Shown: positions 30,126 through 41,379, numbered from the stretch's first letter. The stretch is DNA of 64,000 nucleotides from Lucinisca nassula (GCA_963580285.1 OY757010.1:153408714-153472713); one strand, 5' to 3'. Notes: generated from the letters alone by a model not told the origin. Made by a program: numbers and translations.

Positions 30126-30379
30126 TATTTGCCTTCACTGCAGCTGGTGTTGTGCCGTGTGGCAGCCGTAAAACGTCTCCCCGTACATCAACCATAGTGC
30201 AGTTTATATTTTACTTTCGGTCCTTTGAGATCAGCGTGAATATTCTGAGAAATCAGAAATAAATTATTGGTTTAGACTCATATTCTAGACAGGTTTTTAA
30301 ATATTTGGACCCCATTTTGATTTATATCAGTCTTTGAGTCGACTGCCTATTCGAAATTCGCAAAATTGCAGTATGTTTC
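30126..30379 (+). mobile_element. HH-1 element body
   Basis: CATCAACCATAGTGCAG, TTTTACTTTCGGTCCTTTGA and GACTGCCTATTCGAAATTCG recur, reversed, at 35140-35345. No coding sequence seen. Confidence 0.65.
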
Positions 30380-30407
30380 CACTGGCTTTCTTTGCCGGAT
30401 CGTTGCA

Positions 30408-30453
30408 GGGTCACTGATAAGGCTTTATTAGCCGAAACTACTTAGTATGACCC
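30408..30453 (+). ncRNA. hammerhead ribozyme, HH-1 family, G8 mutated
   Basis: Stem I GGGTCA/TGACCC, stem II and GAAA are intact, but the first core box is CTGATAA: G to A at 30419. That base is G8, which takes part in catalysis, so this copy should be inactive. Stem III has a CT/TA-opened centre. Confidence 0.85.
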
Positions 30454-30629
30454 ATCTTCTTTATTATGAATGTTTTCATTGCTCTTAAAGGAACTCATTT
30501 TTGATTTTTAATTGAAATTTAAAAAAAAACTATTCATATCCCAGTTGATTTCAACCGATTGGATTTCACTGCCATTCATGTATTCGATTTCGTCTTCTGT
30601 TTTATTTCAATATATTTTCTACTTTCTGT

Positions 30630-30720
30630 TCAGACTTTCTGTCTCTGGTTGGGCCCATCGGAGTCTAACTGTTGGTTTTCTTTTGCTCCAGCATTTCAGT
30701 GGTTTCTTGCTGTCGAGCTT
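30630..30720 (+). mobile_element. PLE-B internal fragment
   Basis: CTTTCTGTCTCTGGTTGGGC, CATCGGAGTCTAACTG and TCAGTGGTTTCTTGCTGTCG, from the PLE-B 3' region, placed immediately before a PLE-B coding part. Confidence 0.85.
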
Positions 30721-31611
30721 TTATCCATTCCAGCTTATTTTCATAATACTGAAACACCGCTGATAAGGCCGCAAACAATGTGGTCGTTGTTTGACGACTT
30801 CACTGTGTTAACACTCTTCAGCAAGAACCTGGTGGTACTAATGCCTACGAACTTCAGCCTTTAGCTGTAGAGAGGGCTTTAGTTGATGACCACATTTGTC
30901 ATTCAGCAACCAAGTTTTTTTCTGTGTTATAGAAGGCCAAGACAAGCTTCCTACGTTATATTGGTTACCTAAACTTCATAAAAGACCATGCAAAGCACGG
31001 TTTATTGCAAATCTCCAGATTATTAACTTCATGTTTTACTGCCATCAAAAAACGTGTGATAAAATATTGCGACAAAGTCTTCGAAACATAAGCTAGACCG
31101 GCCCCGATAGCTCAGTTGGTAGAGTGTCCGCTCCGGGGAACGGGAGGTCTGGGGTTCGATCCCGGGCCGCGACATACCAAAGTCGTTAAAAATGGTACTA
31201 GCTGCTCCTCGCTTGGCACTCAGGTTTACGGGGAAGAGCTAGGACTGGTCGATCCAGTGTCAGGATAATGTGACTGGGTGTGGTATCATGTAATGTGTCT
31301 GGGACATGATACTTCAGTGAGGCAGCACTATAAACGTGAGCACTGAGCTCCCTGTCGCAACCAGACACCGTCGTGATATGACTGAAAAATTGTTGAAAGC
31401 GACGTTAAACCCGAATTCACACACACACACATAAGCTAGAAATATGTTTTTGTCTATAAAAAAAATCTCAGGGAGTTTTAAATAAATTGAAATCCAGGCG
31501 TTTTCGTGCTTCAAGTCTGTCTACTTATGATTTTTCCACCCTTTACACTACACTTCCTCATAACGTTATAAAAGAAAAACTTAATGATTTAATTGAATGA
31601 ACATTTCATAG
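30721..31611 (+). pseudogene. PLE-B reverse transcriptase, N-terminal part, split by SINE-5
   Basis: Frames read SLFDDFTVLTLFSKNLVVL, then EGQDKLPTLYWLPKLHKRP with ARFIANL. After the SINE at 31098 the reading continues with SIKKISGSFK and FFHPLHYTSS. The LPKLHK block followed by RFI resembles the region before the palm in Penelope-type reverse transcriptases. Several stops and frameshifts. It ends at CATTTCATAGGG, where an inverted PLE-B 3' end begins. The catalytic YxDD block is not in this fragment. Confidence 0.8.
31098..31430 (+). mobile_element. SINE-5, tRNA-derived, with 10-12 bp target duplication
   Basis: Head GGCCCCGATAGCTCAGTTGG has A box TAGCTCAGTTGG, and B box GGTTCGATCCC follows. 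The body includes GGTACTAGCTGCTCCTCGC and CACTGAGCTCCCTGTCGC. The tail TTGAAAGCGACGTTAAACCC ends in (CA)n. ACATAAGCTAGA stands at 31086-31097 and again at 31429-31440. The tRNA part is very well conserved, suggesting a young copy. Confidence 0.93.
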
Positions 31612-31614
31612 GGA

Positions 31615-32458
31615 ATAGAGGTGGAGGCAATGATCAGGAATCGATACAATTAACCCACAGCTCACATCAGTGACACCAAAGGGACAGATAAACATGAAAC
31701 TACAGACCCTAATGGAAACATCAATAACCGAAAGCCAAAAGGACAGTTACTTTCCCACAAAATGGCCAAAAGGCTATCCTTAACTAAATAATATAAGCGA
31801 CACAAACTCCCAAAGACAAACCATAACAAAAAAAAAGCGACCGAAGAACTGCCTTGGAACGGTCAGTGGAAACGAATTCCACTGTGGGTGGGGGGGGGGG
31901 GGGGGGGGGGCTTAAATCGATTTTACGTGGCCACAATCCTCGTCCTTACTTCCGTCGCGATTAAGACAAATAATTTGTTCAGTCCGCTTGAAGGCCTCCT
32001 AACTCATCAGTGCAACAACACCGTGAACACTAAAATCAAACAACCACAAAGATGAAACAAGGGTGAGGCCTCGACAGCAAGAAACCACTGAAATGCCGGA
32101 GCAAAAGAAAACCAACAGTTAGACTCCGAAAGGCCCAGCCAGAGACAGAGTATCAGACACCAACCAACGTTACATTGAATTAGATCGGTCTAACTCTCAG
32201 TAAGCCTTTACGCTGGAACCGTCATAGAATCAGAGGCCTGACCCACCGGCGTGCAATTAAAGAGGGAAGCAAAGTTGTCAACCGTGATTGGGTTAACTAC
32301 CATGCATGTAGTCTGTCGTGTAACATTTACGTTGTACCCAATTTTTTTTTAAATCGAAGAATGATTTTACGAAATTGGGTGCTGAAGTCGTTGTGGTTAT
32401 ATATTTTTCTGAATTTATATACTAAGTCACCATAAAATTCGGGTCCCGATAGACCTTT
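31615..32458 (-). mobile_element. PLE-B 3' half, inverted
   Basis: Plus-strand reading AGAGGTGGAGGCAATGATCAGG to AAATTCGGGTCCCGATAGACC. Holds the full 3' non-coding region and the last ~200 bp of reverse transcriptase (FYGDLVYKFRKIYNHND on minus). A ~20-base G run lies at about 31889. Faces the next copy head to head. Confidence 0.88.
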
Positions 32459-32472
32459 AGTACCTAATCTCA

Positions 32473-33163
32473 TAAAATCATTCTTCGATTTAAAAAAGAT
32501 TGGGAACAACACAAGAACATAAAAAAAAAAAAAAAAAAAACATTTGTTTATACGACACGGTTGACAACTTTGCTTCCCTCAGATTCTATGAAGGTTCCAG
32601 GGTAAAGTCTTATGTTGGTTGGTACCTGATGCTGTCTCTGGTCGGGGCCATCGGAGTCTAACTGTTGTTTTTCTTTTGTTCCAGCTTTTCAGTGGTTTCT
32701 TGCTGTCGAGTCCTCACCGTTGTTTCATCTCTGTGGTTGTTTGATTTTTGTGTTCACGGAGATGTTGCACTGATGAATTAGGAGGCCTTCATGTGGACTG
32801 AAAGTTTTTTTGTCTTAATCGCGACGGAAGTAAGGACGAGGATTGTGGCCACGAAAAATCGATTTAAGCCCCCCCCCCCCCCAGTGGAATTCGTTTCCAC
32901 TGACCGTTCAAAGGCGGTTCTTCTGTCGCGTTTTATTTTTGTTATGGTTTGTCTTTGGGTGTTTGTGTCGCTTATATTCTTTTATTTAGGATAGTCTTTT
33001 GGCCATTTTGTGAGAAAATAACTGTCCTTTTGGCTTTCCGTTATTGTTGTTTCCATTAGGGTCTGTTGTTTCGCGTTTGTGTTTCTTTCCTATGGTGTCT
33101 CTGATGGGTGCGATGGCTTAATTGTATCGATTCCTGATCATTGCCTCCACTTCCATTTCAGTC
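32473..33163 (+). mobile_element. PLE-B 3' half, direct
   Basis: Begins ATCATTCTTCGATTTAAAAA, the same point reached by the inverted copy at 32355, then runs through GCTTCCCTCAGATTCTATG to GCCTCCACTTCCATTT. A ~20-base A run lies near 32521. With 31615-32458 it forms a long inverted pair. Confidence 0.88.
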
Positions 33164-33169
33164 CAATTT

Positions 33170-33487
33170 GACTGAACAAATTATTTGTCCAAATGGCCAC
33201 GTAAAATCGATTTAAGCCTCCCAGTGGAATTCGTTTCACTGACCGTTCCAAGGCGTTTATTCTGTCGTGGTTTATTTTGTTATGGCTTGTCTTTGAGGGT
33301 GTGTATCGCTTGTATTATATTGCTTTGGATTTTGTGGGAGAGTAACTGTCCTTTTGGCTTTCCGCTAGTGATGTTTCCATTAGGGTCCAATTGTTTCTTG
33401 TTCCTGTTCCTTTCCCTTTGTGTCTCTGATGGGAGCTGTGGGTTAATTGTATCGATTTTTTATCATTGCCTTCACTTCTAATCATTA
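33170..33487 (+). mobile_element. PLE-B 3' end fragment
   Basis: ACTGAACAAATTATTTGTCC, CACGTAAAATCGATTTAAGC, then TTTTGGCTTTCCGCTAG to GCCTTCACTTCTAATC. In tandem with the preceding copy. Confidence 0.88.
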
Positions 33488-33489
33488 TT

Positions 33490-34345
33490 AGCTTTCTCTT
33501 CATTGTTATTTTCTACTTTCTTTATGTTCCCTGCTGATTTTATTTCACATGCTTCTCTATTTCATTTTTACTGTTTGTAACTCAATCTGTATTTTGATTG
33601 CTCTTATTTCATTGTCCTCTCATTATTTTTGTTTATGTCTCTTTCTGCATTGTACAGCTCACATTACTTGTTTCATTTTCCAATGCTTTGCTCACATTTT
33701 TCAATTATATTTCACTGATTTGGTCTTGTTTTGAATTTTTCTTTCACTCTAATCTGATCTTGATTTTCTGTCATCTTCCACTTCACCTCACTTTTGCCTT
33801 GTTTTCATTTTTATTTCACTTTCCATTGTTTTAATCACATTTTTTTAAAGTCATTTTTCTCTGATTTTTGTTTGTGGTCATTTTTCATTTCACGTTCCGC
33901 TGCTTTAATCAGATTTTTCATATCATTTTTCACTTTTTTTTGTCTGTGGTCAATTTTTCATTTCACTTACCACTGTTTAATTAATTCATTTCTTTTCATT
34001 CCTTTTTTCACTGATTTTTGATGGTTTGTCATTTTTCATTTCACTTACGATTGATTTATTTACAGTTTTCATTTCATTTTTCATTGTTGTTTGTGTGTGG
34101 TCATTTTTCATTTCACTTTCCACTGTTTTATTCACATTTTTATGTCATTTTTCACTCATTTTGGTTGGTTGTCGTTTTTCATGTCACTTACTATATATTA
34201 ATTCCCATTTTTCACTGGTTTTTGTTTGTGGTCATTTTTCATTTCACTCTCCACTGTTTTATTCATATTTTTCATGTCATTTTTCACTGATTTTTGTTTG
34301 TTGTCATTTTTCATTTCATTGGTTGATTTACTCCCATTTCATTGA
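33490..34345 (+). repeat. T-rich ~74-bp minisatellite
   Basis: GGTCATTTTTCATTTCAC recurs near 33878, 33950, 34026, 34100, 34172, 34230 and 34303. Units also share CCACTGTTTTATTCACATTT and TTTTTCACTGATTTTTG. Earlier part is more decayed. The Phe-rich open frames over it are a product of TTT periodicity. Confidence 0.85.
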
Positions 34346-34352
34346 TCTTTGT

Positions 34353-34640
34353 GCCGGTCTCGGTAGCTCAGTCGGATTTGCGTCAGACTGGTGATGAGGA
34401 GGACGCGGGTCCGATACCTGCCGGGATCGGCAACACTCTTTCATTGAGATTGGTTATGAAATCTTTTCTACGGGAATTCTCTCTGTTCCGTTGATTCAAG
34501 AAGGGCAGTGGTCAGTTCCAATGTGCACTGTACTGGTTAACCGCTATGATATAAGACTGCCCAGGAAAAGTGTGGATAGGTAAACTAATCGACTCAAAAA
34601 TGACCTAAATAGTGTTGACTGAGCAATTAAACTCTTTTTC
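34353..34640 (+). mobile_element. SINE-2 copy
   Basis: Head GCCGGTCTCGGTAGCTCAG with A box TAGCTCAGTCGG and decayed B box GGGTCCGATACC. Body GATTCAAGAAGGGCAGTGG. Tail TGACCTAAATAGTGTTGACTG with AATTAAACTC. Confidence 0.88.
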
Positions 34641-35030
34641 ACACCATCCGTTTGTCTTCATTTTCCATTACATTTTCTGTTTCAGATTCCGAGCTGGAGT
34701 CACTTGAAGAGCTAGATGAGTCTGAACTGGAACTGACTGTGGTAGTAGTAGTTGTGATGCGGGTTGGTGGTTCAAACTGTACCTGTTCCTAGCTCGGATC
34801 GTCAGGCTGAAGTAGCTCCGCTGAAGGTTCTAAGATTTGTGTGTCAGGCGTCTCAACTCTGCAGAATTCATCACTGTAATGCCGGATTGACAGTGGTGCC
34901 TGTCCGGAAATATTTGCGGTGGCCAGTCTTTGTTGAGATTCATGTTTCAAAAGGGCTTCTACGATGTTTCTTTAATTTGTTTCCTGCCTTTGCTTTGGGC
35001 GGTTGCTACTATCAGTGGAATAAAAATAAA
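34641..35030. other. no recognised gene
   Basis: Contains a 90-codon plus-strand frame (34764-35036) without family resemblance, and an acidic/Ser-rich minus-strand stretch near 34690-34745. Possibly more of the element next door. Confidence 0.35.
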
Positions 35031-35034
35031 AAAT

Positions 35035-35345
35035 GAGTTCCTTTAAGAGCAATGAAAACATTCATAAGAAAGAAAATGGGTCATACTACGTATTGTCGGC
35101 TAATAAAGCCTAATCAGTGACCCTATAATGATCCGGCACAGAAAGCCAAAGGAAACATACTGCAATTTTGCGAATTTCGAATAGGCAGTCGATTTAGAGA
35201 CTGATATAAATCAAAATGGAGTCCAAATAATTAAAAACCTAGAATACGAGTCTAAATCAATAATTTATTTCTGATTTCTTAGAATATTCACGCTGATCTC
35301 AAAGGACCGAAAGTAAAATATAAACTGCACTATGGTTGATGTACG
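35035..35345 (-). mobile_element. HH-1 element, inverted copy
   Basis: GAGTTCCTTTAAGAGCAATG through to AACTGCACTATGGTTGATG mirrors 30025-30510 with only scattered changes. Confidence 0.82.
35078..35123 (-). ncRNA. hammerhead ribozyme relic, HH-1 family
   Basis: Stem I GGGTCA/TGACCC and stem II are kept on the minus strand. The core boxes read CTGATTA and GACA, so two catalytic positions are changed. Confidence 0.8.
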
Positions 35346-35632
35346 GTTGAAGTATAGGATGGCCTTCTTTCCTTTGGCGCTGGATTCTGGAACCTGGGCT
35401 CATCCTCTGTGTAAAAGGTAACTCTGTTCTGTAGAACTGTTCCGGTTTGTGCTTGCACTTCTGTCCACTGGAGTGCTCAGTGAAAGAACGTGACGTCTCA
35501 TATTTGACCACTGGCCATTGTTGTAATAGATAGGGTCCAAGTGTTTATATGATGTTAACAGTATAAACATCCCAGACAAAATGTTATCATAGTATTCTCT
35601 GTATTAACTGCTATCTTTCCTTAATAATTCTG

Positions 35633-35670
35633 ACATGCCCCGAGTACATACCTGCATACTCGGGGCATGT
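35633..35670. repeat. perfect 14-bp hairpin
   Basis: ACATGCCCCGAGTA (35633-35646) and TACTCGGGGCATGT (35657-35670), loop of 10. It could be a transcription-stop-like or element-end structure; no further evidence. Confidence 0.85.
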
Positions 35671-35819
35671 AGTCATGTCTTAATGAAAGCTTGTATCGTG
35701 AATTTCCACATACATACTGGTGACAGACCTTATGCAAAATAGAAATGAACAGCCGTTAGACAGTAAGACAGCAAGGGTCCCCGTGCGCAAATTCAATATG
35801 CAAGCTAGACCTCTGACAA

Positions 35820-38040
35820 TCCAACCAAAAACAACATCTGCAATTTGGAGGAATTCAAGGTCATGAAGCGTGATCCAGTGAAGGAGACGACACTGATCAG
35901 AGACATGATGTCTCTAGTTTTGCTAGAGCTGCTTGAAACATGCCTTTTAACTTAGAGGAAACTTCACTGGCAATTAAACAGAAAGTACATGTTCAAGAGT
36001 TTATCAAGGATGGAAACATGTATTTTCACAAAGTTCCACTGATATTGACAGGACCAATTTAGTGGAGCATGAAAAAACTTAACTGATGGGCATCCCTTCA
36101 AGGAACCGTTCCGGAAAGTCCCACCTGCTCCCATTGAGGAAGTTCGTGAACACCTCAAGGAAATGATTGAGATTGGAGCTATACGTGAATCAACCATCCC
36201 TTTCAGCTCTAATGTAGTGATAGTCAGGAGGAAGGATGGAACAATTCGCTTCTGTATTGACTACAGGAAGTTGAACCAACACATTATTAAGGATGCATAC
36301 CCCATCCCACGCATTGACGACACACTGCATTCACTTGCCGGATCCAAATACTTCATTACGCTGGACTTAAAATGTGGATACTGGCAAGTGGAGCTGAAAG
36401 AGGCTGATAAAGTCAAAACCGCATTCAAAGTAGGCTCTTTACGTTGGGCCTATCGGAGTCTAACTGTTGGTTTTCTTTTGCTCCGGCATTTCAGTGGTTT
36501 CTTGCTGTCGAGTTCTCACCTTTGTTTCATCTCTGTGGTTGTTTCAAGGAGATGTTGCACTGATGAGTTAGGAGGCCTTCATCTCTGTGGTTGTTTGAAC
36601 CTAGAAGATCCTACCATTGGTCTTGCTGTCAAGTATCTCAAGAAGGGCGCTAGAAAACCTCCACCTCACATTCTATCATCTCCTTCTTATGGCGCTTGCA
36701 ATTTGAGACTGGGACAAACTTTATCCTCGGAATGATATTCTGTACCGCACAGGAACAGTCAGCAACCAAGAGCTCCAGCAATTAGTTGTACCTCTTGCAT
36801 ATCGGATTGAATATTCACAGCTCTTCATTCCGAACCTCGGTCATAAAAGACGTGACAGAACAACGTCCTTGATCAAGCAGCGGTGTTATTGGCCCGGTAT
36901 AGACGATGTTTTTCGGCGATAAGGTTCAGAATTGTGACAGATGCACGCACAGGAAGTCCAAACCTGAGCCAGTGCCAAACTTGTGAACATTGAATCCACT
37001 GCCCCGTTGGAGATCGTCTGTGTGGGTTTTCTCTTTGGAAAGATCCAAGGGTGGTGTTGAAAATGTATTGGAAATAACCTATTATTTCAGCCGTTACCCT
37101 CAAGCCTTTCCAACGAGAAACCAGACGGCCAAGACCACAGCTCGCATTCTCTTTGATGAGTCCATTGTACACTACGGTTTCCCTGTACGTCTGCACAGTG
37201 ATCAGGGCCAGAATTTTGAGAGCTATCTCATCAAAGAGCTTTGCGAAATGACCGGGATAGAGAAGTCACACACAACGCCATGGACAATGGCCAGGCTGAG
37301 AGATTCAACCAGGCGCTGCTGCAAATGTTCGGACCTTTGGAGAAGTACCAGAAGTCAGATTGGAAAGCTCATGTTCCAACTTTGGTACATGCATATAACG
37401 CAACAATCCATGACTCAACTGGCTACTCACCGTACTTCCTAATGTTTGGCAGACATCCACGACTTGCTATAGATGCGTTTCTTCGTTTGTCACCGGATCC
37501 TGCTACTGCCAAACACCAGCTAGAGTATGACAAGAAACGCCGTGAACGTTTGCAATTTGCATACCGCACTGCTCAGAAAGAGGCACGGAAGTGCAGCAAA
37601 GCACAAGTCCATTTATGACCACAAGGTGAGGCATTCTACGCTCCATGGAGGCGATAAGGTTCTCAACAAGAATGTCGGACTTCTTGGTAAACGGAAACTG
37701 GCTGACTGATGGGAACGTACCTCATACATTGTCCTATCACAGCCAAATGCAGACATTCCAGTTTACGAGGTTCGAACAGAGAACTCAAGAGCCAGGAAAA
37801 CAAGAATCCTGCATCGAAATCTACTGTTGCCATTTTCCAGCTTGAGATTTCATCGTAAGGTAGATCTGTCCCAAGTGCGTCTGATTTGACCTTATCACAA
37901 GATCAAACCTAACCCGCATAGACTAATACGGAGAATGAAGCTGGTAGAGTTTCAATACTCAGCACTCCAGTCCCCAGATACAAAATCCCAAGGAGAAGGA
38001 AACCTGGGGAACAAGGTCTGTACCCTATGCCGATAAGCAG
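35820..38040 (+). pseudogene. Ty3/Gypsy-type LTR retrotransposon pol relic
   Basis: Pol makes and integrates cDNA of LTR elements. Parts in order: linker with KEPFRKVPPAPIEE, reverse transcriptase fingers and palm start (VRRKDGTIRFCIDYRKLN, YPIPRIDDTL, FITLDLKCGYWQVEL) at 36163-36430, a PLE-B insertion, an RNase H/connection remnant, and an integrase zinc motif area (RTTSLIKQRCYWPGIDD) near 36850-36905. The integrase core follows, with HSDQGQNFESYL near 37190 and GQAERFNQALLQM near 37290. The C-terminal tail ends around 38030. The palm YxDD is missing. At least four frameshifts and several stops. No LTR pair could be recognised. Confidence 0.88.
36440..36598 (+). mobile_element. PLE-B fragment inside Gypsy reverse transcriptase
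   Basis: GGCCTATCGGAGTCTAACTG to GAGTTAGGAGGCCTTCATC, with an internal deletion and a repeated CTCTGTGGTTGTTT. The Gypsy frame stops after KTAFKVG and picks up again at DPTIGLAVKYLKK, with intervening pol sequence lost. Confidence 0.8.
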
Positions 38041-39005
38041 TGCTTCATCCTCGGACTTTTAGCATGGGGTACTAATGGGTTAGGGCAAAACATGAATGTA
38101 GTGACGTTTGGGGCTATTTAGAGGATATTGGGTGAGCGCAGGAATAATTGGGACTGTGCTCTGTGACGGGCTCTAGACAGGACCAACTAACACATAACTA
38201 AACTTAACTATACAAACTAATGAGCAACCAGCGGAGAGAATGATAGGTTTTAGCAGCAGGAGATGAAAAGGTGATCAAAGAGGGAAATAATTGATGATTT
38301 AGAAATAGATCATGATCTAAAAATAAACACTAACTGCAATACACATATGCATACCAGAATGTAAACAAGCTATGCTTATAAATGTGCAGAATGTCTAACG
38401 GCTGTAAAAATGGAAATGAAATTGTCTCATGAGCCACTATGGAAACAAACAGAACAAATCATTTGTATAAACGTCTAGAAAGACATGACTGACCTACCTC
38501 AACATGCATAATCCACAATATATATCCAAACATATCCATACACAAACACAAAAAGAAATATGTCACACACATTAAATTATCAACCAGTATGGTCGCATAT
38601 CCCAGAATCTGGTTGCATCATCACACAGTCAGTGTTGATATCTGTTGCAGCATTCTAAATCTCCATCGATGATCGCGAGACGCTTCATTCACAAACATGT
38701 ATAACGTTTGGCCCACGTGTTTGATGTCAACAAAGTGTTTACTTTCGGAAGATCCCTTCAGACAAGGCATTCCATCGTGACGTCACTAGTTTACAAATAG
38801 CAACGATCTGTAGGTTGTCCCGAAATGTGTACTGGTGAGATGTTTACGTCTTTACCAGACTCAGCATCCAGGCGTTGTTCATTTGTTACTGGTCACCATT
38901 TGTCATGGCAGATTTTAGAGGACCACTTCGGCTATCGCCCTATTGACTGCCTTTCCCGAGCTGTCGTGTTTAACCCGAATGTCTTGGGTTCAGATGAACA
39001 AGAAA
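38041..39005. other. no recognised gene
   Basis: AT-rich. Could include the 3' flank or LTR of the Gypsy relic (TGTGACGGGCTCTAGACAGG at about 38162 is a candidate start), but no second LTR copy was seen. Confidence 0.35.
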
Positions 39006-39399
39006 CCTGTCAATAAATGATGAAATTACATTTATTATACTGATGGTACAAATGGAAAATAACAGACGTGTAGAACATAGAAGAAATTGATGGCGTGTCC
39101 CATAAAATAAAACAGTAAGAATCGACCATGCATAACAACAACTCTTATGCATCCTTATACTGGTAGACAGTCGCCATTGGTCAGCATTTCAATCTTGCAC
39201 TTTTACACAAGCTTTTGTTCATTTTAAATACACAGATGGGACTTTAAGCAATAGAATGATTCTTTAGAATGATGCTTATAAAACTATATAGTAACCAACC
39301 TGTCAATAAATGATGAAATGACACTTATTATACTGATGGTACAAATGGTATGTAACAGACGTGTAGAACATAGAATAAATTGATGGCGTGTGCAATAGA
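39006..39399 (+). repeat. ~100-bp direct repeat, 293 bp apart
   Basis: CTGTCAATAAATGATGAAAT, ATTATACTGATGGTACAAAT and AACAGACGTGTAGAACATAG occur at about 39006-39106 and 39299-39399. Confidence 0.85.
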
Positions 39400-40620
39400 G
39401 CATTACACGATGATGAAAGGTAAACTATTATCAGTGTACCACTGTAGGTAAACTGCAACGCATAAACTACTACACTCGGATATTGGAGTCTAAGGGAAGG
39501 GTAAGGGCAAGACGGGTTGGAATATAGGGAGAACTTGGAAATAAATGACAACTAAACGCAAATGTATTCATTTATTTATTTCACCCTACGACAGCAAAAT
39601 AATTCTGATACCACGCAACAGTTCTATTCACCCACCTCACACTAAGAGTCTGAACCCTATCTCCAATAGAGATAACGTGAATATGCATCTTCTTCTTGTC
39701 GCCAAAACCCAGACTCGGGCTGATGATGGAGATAGAATGGGCACCCCCCCCCCCAACATTCCTTCTATTGAGCCAAGCCTGTTGGATGCTCTCTCCCCGA
39801 GCCGATGTGTCCATTGCTCAACTGCTCGCCTCAAATTCATGGCCTCCTAGCTGGCCCAAGATGTTTGTTTAATGACTCGTATAGTCTTTAGGGTATTTTG
39901 ACAATCAAAAACAGCCTGGCTGTCCAAAAACAGTCAGCTGTAGCTTCTGTAAGGATTGAGTTGCGATTGGCCTTAATATGCTGCTTCAGATCAACCTTTT
40001 TTAAATGGTATATTTCCGGACATTATATTTTAGTCTATCATAGAACGAGTTAAGATGGTATTTGAGGTCAGTCTTCCGATCTTTCTTTTTGTCAAACAAC
40101 CGGCAAAAATAGTTACACATCTGAAACGACAATTTTGAATAGCCCGCTTAGACTCACGTAGAATTGGAAAGCACGGATGGAACCTAGACCAATAGGACAT
40201 AACCACGGCAAATACAAATTCATCAGTTTCGATCGCGTCTGAGTATCATGTCATCACGATTTCATATTAATGTAAATTAAATCATTTCACATATTGCGGG
40301 GTGTTATTGTTGACTTCCGAATCAGAAGGGAAGAGATGACACACTGCTTGCATCTCCGGAATAACAAAAACAACAAATGGTCATCCTGTCTTGCCCCCAG
40401 ATCCACTCCACTTCAATCCTTCTAAATGCCTCGAACAGAACTGATAACTAGACTCTTCCTCTGATTGATATAAACTCATACTCGTAAAATTCGTAAACCA
40501 GTGTAACACCGGGATAAGTCCAATCACTTCAGTCTCTAGATCAGTTATGCAGTGATAGTTCTCCGCCTGTTTCCTTTGAATGACATCATAATTGGTATCT
40601 TGAGTGATCAGTTAAAGATC
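39400..40620. other. no recognised gene
   Basis: Includes a 101-codon frame at 39545-39850 and opposing frames, none with known motifs. No repeat seen elsewhere in the window. Confidence 0.35.
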
Positions 40621-40863
40621 TGGACCCGGTTGTATCTTTGCCCCCACTTCTGTTGTTTATTGAATGACAGATTAACCCGTCATTAGGGCGTCATTAATTA
40701 ACGCTTTAATTATTTCGGTTGTACGAAACTTTTAATGATGCGACTTCGTCGTTACCGCGTTATTAAATTAATGATGGCCCGGGGTTATCATTAACCAGTC
40801 ATCAGACATTCAAGGTGGCTGCCAACATAATGTTTGACAACTAAGACACCAAAGGAGGGATCG

Positions 40864-41007
40864 AGTTTTCTTGAAACTTTGACTGATGACAAGATGGGGC
40901 GAATGTATCGCTTCAACAAAGAAAGCATTACTTACATTTGTGAGCAGATACGGTAGGCTATTGAACCAAAAACGTCGAGATAAAAGACACTGAGCGCAGA
41001 ATTACAG
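40864..41007 (+). pseudogene. Harbinger transposase, N-terminal exon
   Basis: SFLETLTDDKMGRMYRFNKE and SITYICEQIR, then a stop, then AIEPKTSR, a second stop, KTLSAELQ. This follows the usual N-terminal pattern of Harbinger transposases (acidic start, YRF, EPKTxRxxxLSxExQ). A GT donor follows at 41008-41009, fitting an exon end. Two in-frame stops make it non-functional. Confidence 0.72.
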
Positions 41008-41379
41008 GTACAGCAAGATTATTTTTTCTCTTTCTTATTTGATTTGACACGGCGTGAAGTTTCCAAATCCTACTGTAAACAGCTGATGTTGGAAAAGTTT
41101 CTGTGACGTCATATTAATTTGACATATCTGATGACGTATGCAATTATAAAGTATAGATTGCATACCACCAATTTATTCTGGGTTAGTGTACAGTTTACCC
41201 CACCCCAGCAGACAAGTGCGGGTAGAGACTGTGTGTTGTTTTTACGTTTTCTGCACTTCCTTTCATTATGCTCTTTCTCCTCTGCCCCTCACTAACTTCC
41301 ATTTCATCCCATGTCTCTTCTAATTTCTCCCTGTCTATGTGAGACGACACAAAATGACCACAACGGTTGACATGTCGTT

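Noticed and set aside
31099..31171. tRNA-gene-like segment with good A and B boxes
   Set aside because: It continues into a SINE body and tail and is bounded by target duplications, so it is the head of SINE-5.
33549..34394. several Phe/His-rich open frames that look like membrane proteins
   Set aside because: They follow from the T-rich 74-bp minisatellite and overlap each other in different frames.
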